Origin: Hymenobacter sp. BT559 | GTDB taxonomy: Bacteria > Bacteroidota > Bacteroidia > Cytophagales > Hymenobacteraceae | Direction of reading: 5' to 3' | Assembly: GCF_017571525.1 (NCBI RefSeq) | Contig: NZ_JAGETY010000002.1 | Coordinates: 401,865 to 465,864, forward strand | DNA: 64,000 nucleotides | Part shown: piece by piece, positions 60,916-64,000 of the stretch | How the letters are laid out: every line of letters starts with the position of its first letter | Position numbering within the stretch: the stretch's first letter is position 1 | The notes under the pieces: generated by a model | The model's database searches: none | The model's input: only the letters and a program-made list of their open reading frames with translations | What the model was told of the DNA's origin: nothing | Position numbers and translations under genes: made by a program

Positions 60916-61515
60916 TTATTGGGCCGGCGGCGCGGGCACGGCAAAGGTGTTGAGCAAGCCGCTGACAGTCATGTACTGGCCCGCCAGGTAAATCATGTCC
61001 ACCACGCCCTTTTCGCCAAAAGTCACGATGGCCTGCTCGTATAGCTCGGCCTCAATTTGGTGCGTAGTGACGAGGCGGTGCGTGAAGTCGTAGGCCACGC
61101 GTTCTTCCTGGTTGAGGCCAGTGGGCTTCTGCCCGGCCACTAGTGCCTGCAAAGTAGCCTCGTCGAAGCCCGCTTTTTTGCCGACTGCCACGTGGGCGTA
61201 GAGCTCGTAGGCGGCCTGCCAGGCCGCGCCCACGGTCAAAATCACCACCTGCCGCACTTTCTCGCTCAGGGAAGTTTCCTTGCCTTCGGCGGCCGTCACG
61301 CCCATCAGGGCCTTGCTGATAGCCGGGCTGCGCAGCATGGCATTGAAGGGACCGATGAGCCGGTCGTCGAACGTATCGGCCTGAAAGCCCGACTTCTTGG
61401 CCCAGGGCACCATGGTATCCTGGAGCTGGTCGTAGAGTTTTTTCTGGTCGGAGTTGAGTTTATCGCGACTGAGCAGGGCTAGCCGGCCGCCGAGGTTGTC
61501 TTCAAAAGTTGCCAT
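60916..61515 (-). CDS. Carboxymuconolactone decarboxylase family protein
   Basis: A 199-aa CMD/AhpD-fold protein. The region KVRQVVILTVGAAWQAAYELYAHVAVG aligns with the AhpD active-site helix, but the CxxC pair is absent and only the Glu-x3-His part (ELYAH) remains, so peroxidase activity like AhpD is unlikely. VVDMIYLAGQYMTVSGLLN is the conserved C-terminal helix. Similar proteins often have no assigned substrate. The upstream region holds a 17-bp inverted repeat (61543-61647). Confidence 0.85.
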   Translation of the reverse strand: MATFEDNLGGRLALLSRDKLNSDQKKLYDQLQDTMVPWAKKSGFQADTFDDRLIGPFNAMLRSPAISKALMGVTAAEGKETSLSEKVRQVVILTVGAAWQAAYELYAHVAVGKKAGFDEATLQALVAGQKPTGLNQEERVAYDFTHRLVTTHQIEAELYEQAIVTFGEKGVVDMIYLAGQYMTVSGLLNTFAVPAPPAQ

Positions 61516-61542
61516 AAAATGGGGTCGGAATACGTGCGCTTA

Positions 61543-61647
61543 CAGCGCACTGGGCTAGCATACGTGCCGGCTGCCTGCGGCGGCCAACAGCGCGTAGCGC
61601 GGCAAAGCGCCGGCTGCTACCACGGCCACCGCTAGCCCAGTGCGCTG
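61543..61647. repeat. Inverted repeat upstream of the CMD-family gene
   Basis: CAGCGCACTGGGCTAGC at 61543-61559 and its exact complement at 61631-61647, with a 71-base centre that has further GC-rich self-complementarity (GCCGGCTGC words). Confidence 0.6.
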
Positions 61648-61861
61648 GCTAATCTGGGCTATAACCACGCCGCCTGGGGCGCGCTATATGTCTTACCTGC
61701 GCGACTCGCTGTGGCGTGAGCTGGCCAAGGAATTCGTGCCCGACCCTACTCGCAGCGTCGGCCTCAACCCTAGCGTTAATTCAATAGGGTGCCCCAAAAT
61801 GCTCGCCAGGGTGATAGTTGCGCGCGTGGCATCGACACTTACCTACCGAGTCGGAAAAGAA
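61648..61861. other. Spacer without a supported gene
   Basis: An open plus-strand stretch (SYLRDSLWRELAKEFVPDP...) runs through here into the antisense of the TerB-like gene. It could be a decayed gene fragment, but I recognise no family. Together with the repeat this makes a 428-base gap (61516-61943). Confidence 0.35.
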
Positions 61862-61906
61862 AAACGAGTTCGCCGCCCACACAGAATCGGGGCGGCGAAC
61901 TCGTTT
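61862..61906 (-). terminator. Terminator of the TerB-like gene
   Basis: Perfect 17-base arms AAACGAGTTCGCCGCCC and complement at 61862-61878 and 61890-61906, ending in a T-run on the minus strand. Confidence 0.8.
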
Positions 61907-61943
61907 GTATTATTTAAGCCTCACTGTGCCGTGATAAGGCCCG

Positions 61944-62360
61944 CTAGCTTACCGTGGGTGGGTTGTTGTACGGATTGGGCGGGCCGCCCGCCAGCTGGCT
62001 TACCATGTCGTCGAGAATGGCTTTGCCGTAGCCGATGCGGTTGGCATATTCCAGGCACAGGCCGTATTCACGGGGGTCAATCTGGCCATCTTGCAGCATC
62101 ATCTGCACCAGGGTTTGCAGCTCCAGCGTGCGTTGCAGGCCCTCGGCCGGCACCACAAAGCTCAGGATGCTGAGGTTGTCGGCGATGGGCATTACCTGTT
62201 CCGGCTTCAGGCCGAGCTTATTGCCGAGCTGAAGCAGAAAATCGCCTTCTTCCTGGCTGAGCCGGCCATCGGCGGCGGCCAGCAGGATAATATTTTGAAA
62301 AAACGCCAGTTTCTTCTGCGTGGTATTGAGAACCTCGTCGAGGGAATGGGTATGTTGCAT
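61944..62360 (-). CDS. TerB-like (tellurite resistance-type) protein
   Basis: A 138-aa all-helical protein resembling the TerB family: NIILLAAADGRLSQEEGDFLL has the acidic metal-binding pattern (AADGxLxxxE), repeated as MMLQDGQIDPREYGLCL in the second half. TerB domains bind divalent metal through such Asp/Glu sites. No ter gene cluster is nearby, so tellurite resistance is not implied. The Pro/Asn tail (GGPPNPYNNPP) is disordered. Confidence 0.78.
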   Translation of the reverse strand: MQHTHSLDEVLNTTQKKLAFFQNIILLAAADGRLSQEEGDFLLQLGNKLGLKPEQVMPIADNLSILSFVVPAEGLQRTLELQTLVQMMLQDGQIDPREYGLCLEYANRIGYGKAILDDMVSQLAGGPPNPYNNPPTVS

Positions 62361-62413
62361 GGTCGTAGATAGCCGCAGGGCGCAGCCGGTGGGTAGACGG
62401 CTGAACGATGCCT

Positions 62414-62680
62414 TTACCGGAAGGTTACCGTTCTGCTACTTACGCCCGAGCTTAGCCGGCGATACACCGCGGCCCGGCCGCTCAGCTGCAAGCGCCGCAG
62501 CCACACGGCCGGCCAAGCATAAGCGGGTAGGCCCGCCGCTACGAACGCCCACAGCCCCAGTCGCTCTACGTAGCGATAGCAGTACCCCACGAGTGGTCCA
62601 ATCACCAGCACGGGCACGGCGTTGTAGGCCGCCACGGTGGCGGCTGAGGGGGTTCGGCGCTGGGTTGTGGGCGGGGCCAC
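62414..62680 (-). CDS. Possible small membrane protein
   Basis: An 88-codon frame with a GTG start and no internal ATG. Two hydrophobic stretches (VLVIGPLVGYCYRYV and LWAFVAAGLPAYAWPAVW) could be membrane helices. It diverges from the WYL regulator. No family recognised; the lack of an ATG makes it doubtful. Confidence 0.3.
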   Translation of the reverse strand: MAPPTTQRRTPSAATVAAYNAVPVLVIGPLVGYCYRYVERLGLWAFVAAGLPAYAWPAVWLRRLQLSGRAAVYRRLSSGVSSRTVTFR

Positions 62681-62693
62681 CGGGCCGATAAAT

Positions 62694-62701
62694 TACTTTT
62701 G
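62694..62701 (+). promoter_or_regulatory. Putative promoter -7 box of the WYL regulator
   Basis: TACTTTTG fits TAnnTTTG, 30 bases before the ATG at 62732. The nearest TTG upstream (62665-62667) is 26 bases away, slightly long. Confidence 0.5.
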
Positions 62702-62731
62702 AGCGTTCGCTTTCCGGGCTTCCTTTTCCTT

Positions 62732-63427
62732 ATGAACCGCATCGACCGCCTGTTTGGCATGACTACCCTGCTGCAAGCCCGCCGCTACACCTCGGCGGAG
62801 CAGCTGGCCGAGCAGTTTGGCATCAGCGTGCGCACGGTGTACCGCGACATACGGACCCTGGGCGAGCAGGGTATTCCGGTCAGCTTCGAGGTGGGGCGGG
62901 GCTACTTTCTGGTGCAGGGCTACTTTTTGCCCCCGGTCAGCTTCACCCCCGACGAAGCCAATGCCTTGCTGCTGCTCGAAACCCTGGGCGCCACCCTAGC
63001 CGATGGCTCCATTCAGCCGCACGTAACCGCTGCGCTGCAGAAGGTGCGCGCCGTGCTGCGCCCGCCCGACCAGGACCGGCTAGCCCAGCTAGCCAGCCGC
63101 ATCAGGCTGCACGTGCCGGAATATGTGGAAAGCCACACGGCCTACCTCGCTACTATTCAGGCGGCCATTGCCAACGGCCAGGTGCTGGAAGTGGACTACC
63201 AGGACAAGAACGGCGGCAGCACCCGCCGCCGGGTCGAGCCCATCGGGCTGGTGTTTTACAACTTCACCTGGCACTTCATCGGCTGGTGCCAGCTGCGGCA
63301 GGCATACCGCGATTTCCGGGTGTCGCGGGTGCAGCACCTCACGGCCGCTAGCCTGCCCGTCGCCCACCAGCCGCAGCTCACGCTGGCCGACTACCTCGCC
63401 ACCCTGAACCTGCCTCAACTGCTGTAA
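62732..63427 (+). CDS. YafY/WYL-domain transcriptional regulator
   Basis: A 231-aa regulator (ATG 62732). N-terminal HTH_11 winged helix (MNRIDRLFGMTTLLQ, then YTSAEQLAEQFGISVRTVYRD) and a WYL-like domain (QVLEVDYQDKNGG, RRRVEPIGLVFYNFTWHFIGWC) which senses small ligands or nucleic acid. It is 88 bases upstream of a VOC-family gene on the same strand, a pairing that I associate with YafY-type regulators, so that gene is the likely target. The longer frame upstream overlaps the promoter. Confidence 0.9.
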   Translation: MNRIDRLFGMTTLLQARRYTSAEQLAEQFGISVRTVYRDIRTLGEQGIPVSFEVGRGYFLVQGYFLPPVSFTPDEANALLLLETLGATLADGSIQPHVTAALQKVRAVLRPPDQDRLAQLASRIRLHVPEYVESHTAYLATIQAAIANGQVLEVDYQDKNGGSTRRRVEPIGLVFYNFTWHFIGWCQLRQAYRDFRVSRVQHLTAASLPVAHQPQLTLADYLATLNLPQLL

Positions 63428-63515
63428 ATTTTTTGTGGGTTCAGGAGAGACTGCCATAGGGCTGTCAGTGGGTGTGCCGCTCTTTGCGGCATCTCTCACT
63501 TATTTCTCACGCCCC

Positions 63516-63929
63516 ATGCAACTCGCCTCCATCCGTATCCTCACCACCGACCTCCCGCGCCTCGTTCAGTTCTACGAGCAGGCTACCGGCCTGCCCGCCA
63601 CGCACTACACCCCCGATTTTGCCGAGCTGCCTACCCCGGCCGCTACGCTGGCCATCGGCAGCCTGCGCACTGCCGAGCTATTTGGAGGCGCGCACATGGC
63701 TGCCGCTGCCAATCGCTCGGTCATTATCGAGTTTTACGTAGCCGACGTAGACGCTGCTTATGAGCGCATTGCCGGCCTGCCAGGCCCCGACGTGGTGCAG
63801 GTGCCCACTACCATGCCCTGGGGCAACCGCTCGCTGCTCTTCCGCGACCCCGATGGCAACCTGGTCAACTTCTTTATGCCCGTGACGCCGGCCGCGCAGC
63901 AGCGGTTTAGCCGCCAGCAGACGGCTTAA
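63516..63929 (+). CDS. VOC family (glyoxalase-fold) protein
   Basis: A 137-aa vicinal-oxygen-chelate protein (ATG 63516). Two beta-alpha-beta-beta-beta modules: IRILTTDLPRLVQFYEQATGL and VADVDAAYERIAGL, ending LLFRDPDGNLVNFFMP, the usual DPxGN motif with a Glu replaced by Asn near the C-terminus. May act in detoxification or as a resistance protein; substrate unknown. Probably controlled by the adjacent WYL regulator. Confidence 0.85.
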   Translation: MQLASIRILTTDLPRLVQFYEQATGLPATHYTPDFAELPTPAATLAIGSLRTAELFGGAHMAAAANRSVIIEFYVADVDAAYERIAGLPGPDVVQVPTTMPWGNRSLLFRDPDGNLVNFFMPVTPAAQQRFSRQQTA

Positions 63930-63945
63930 AAGTCCTTAGCAAAGC

Positions 63946-64000
63946 CCATCAGGCTGCGCTTGTCGAAGCTTCTCTATCACGACACCCTAGGGGCGTGGCG
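63946..64000. repeat. Probable family A inverted repeat, left part
   Basis: CATCAGGCTGCGCTTGTCGAAG resembles the left arm of family A with several changes; the right arm would lie beyond the window edge. Confidence 0.5.

Noticed and set aside
61640..62173. 177-codon plus-strand frame
   Set aside because: Its second half is antisense to the TerB-like gene and crosses that gene's terminator; no recognised motif.

Overview
The window reads as chromosomal DNA from a GC-rich member of the Bacteroidota, most likely Hymenobacter or a close relative (Cytophagales). Sequence-based reasons are: Bacteroidetes-type promoters (TAnnTTTG, often TACCTTTG, with a TTTG or TTG box about 20 bases upstream); type IX secretion (T9SS) C-terminal sorting domains on very large secreted proteins; SprB-type repeats; a long Bacteroidetes-type YidC; the parA-parB-DUF5683-dapB-lepB gene order; and a tRNA with no encoded CCA. 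No rRNA, CRISPR array, prophage or intact transposase was seen.

Layout. 1-12.1 kb is housekeeping: the end of pyrG, yidC, a peptide-binding lipoprotein, a UPF0173 hydrolase, then parA, two small inserted genes (one a DUF433 antitoxin-like protein), parB, DUF5683, dapB, lepB and an HNH nuclease. 12.1-15.1 kb holds an alpha/beta hydrolase, a DUF3298-like lipoprotein and a DUF4202 protein. 15.1-26.5 kb is a complete-looking nitrate assimilation island: cobA diverges from nirB-nirD-narK, then a giant fused nitrate reductase, a protein joining a degenerate sulfite/nitrite-reductase fold to rubredoxin, and a Met8/CysG-N siroheme enzyme. A perfect 39-bp inverted repeat sits in the divergent promoter region. 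26.5-27.9 kb is a lower-GC islet with a MazEF-like toxin-antitoxin pair and a gene cut by one in-frame stop. 28-36.7 kb carries rpsA, a T9SS-secreted alpha-amylase, tRNA-Cys and cyanophycin synthetase. 36.9-64 kb is a series of mostly single-gene units: peptidases (DUF885, M48), transporters (POT, MFS), hydrolases, a GH53 galactanase, a fatty acid desaturase, a SprB-repeat T9SS protein, an amidohydrolase, and a WYL regulator next to a glyoxalase-fold protein.

How the genes work together. The nitrate island provides uptake (NarK), nitrate to nitrite (fused Mo reductase), nitrite to ammonium (NirBD), and two siroheme-forming enzymes that NirB needs (CobA, Met8-like). The ParAB block couples chromosome segregation with lysine/peptidoglycan precursor synthesis (DapB) and protein export (LepB). 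Amylase and galactanase suggest polysaccharide scavenging, with the amylase exported by T9SS.

The intergenic spaces are rich in long inverted repeats of several families. Arms within a copy match almost perfectly while copies differ from each other. One such element lies in frame inside a lipase-like gene.
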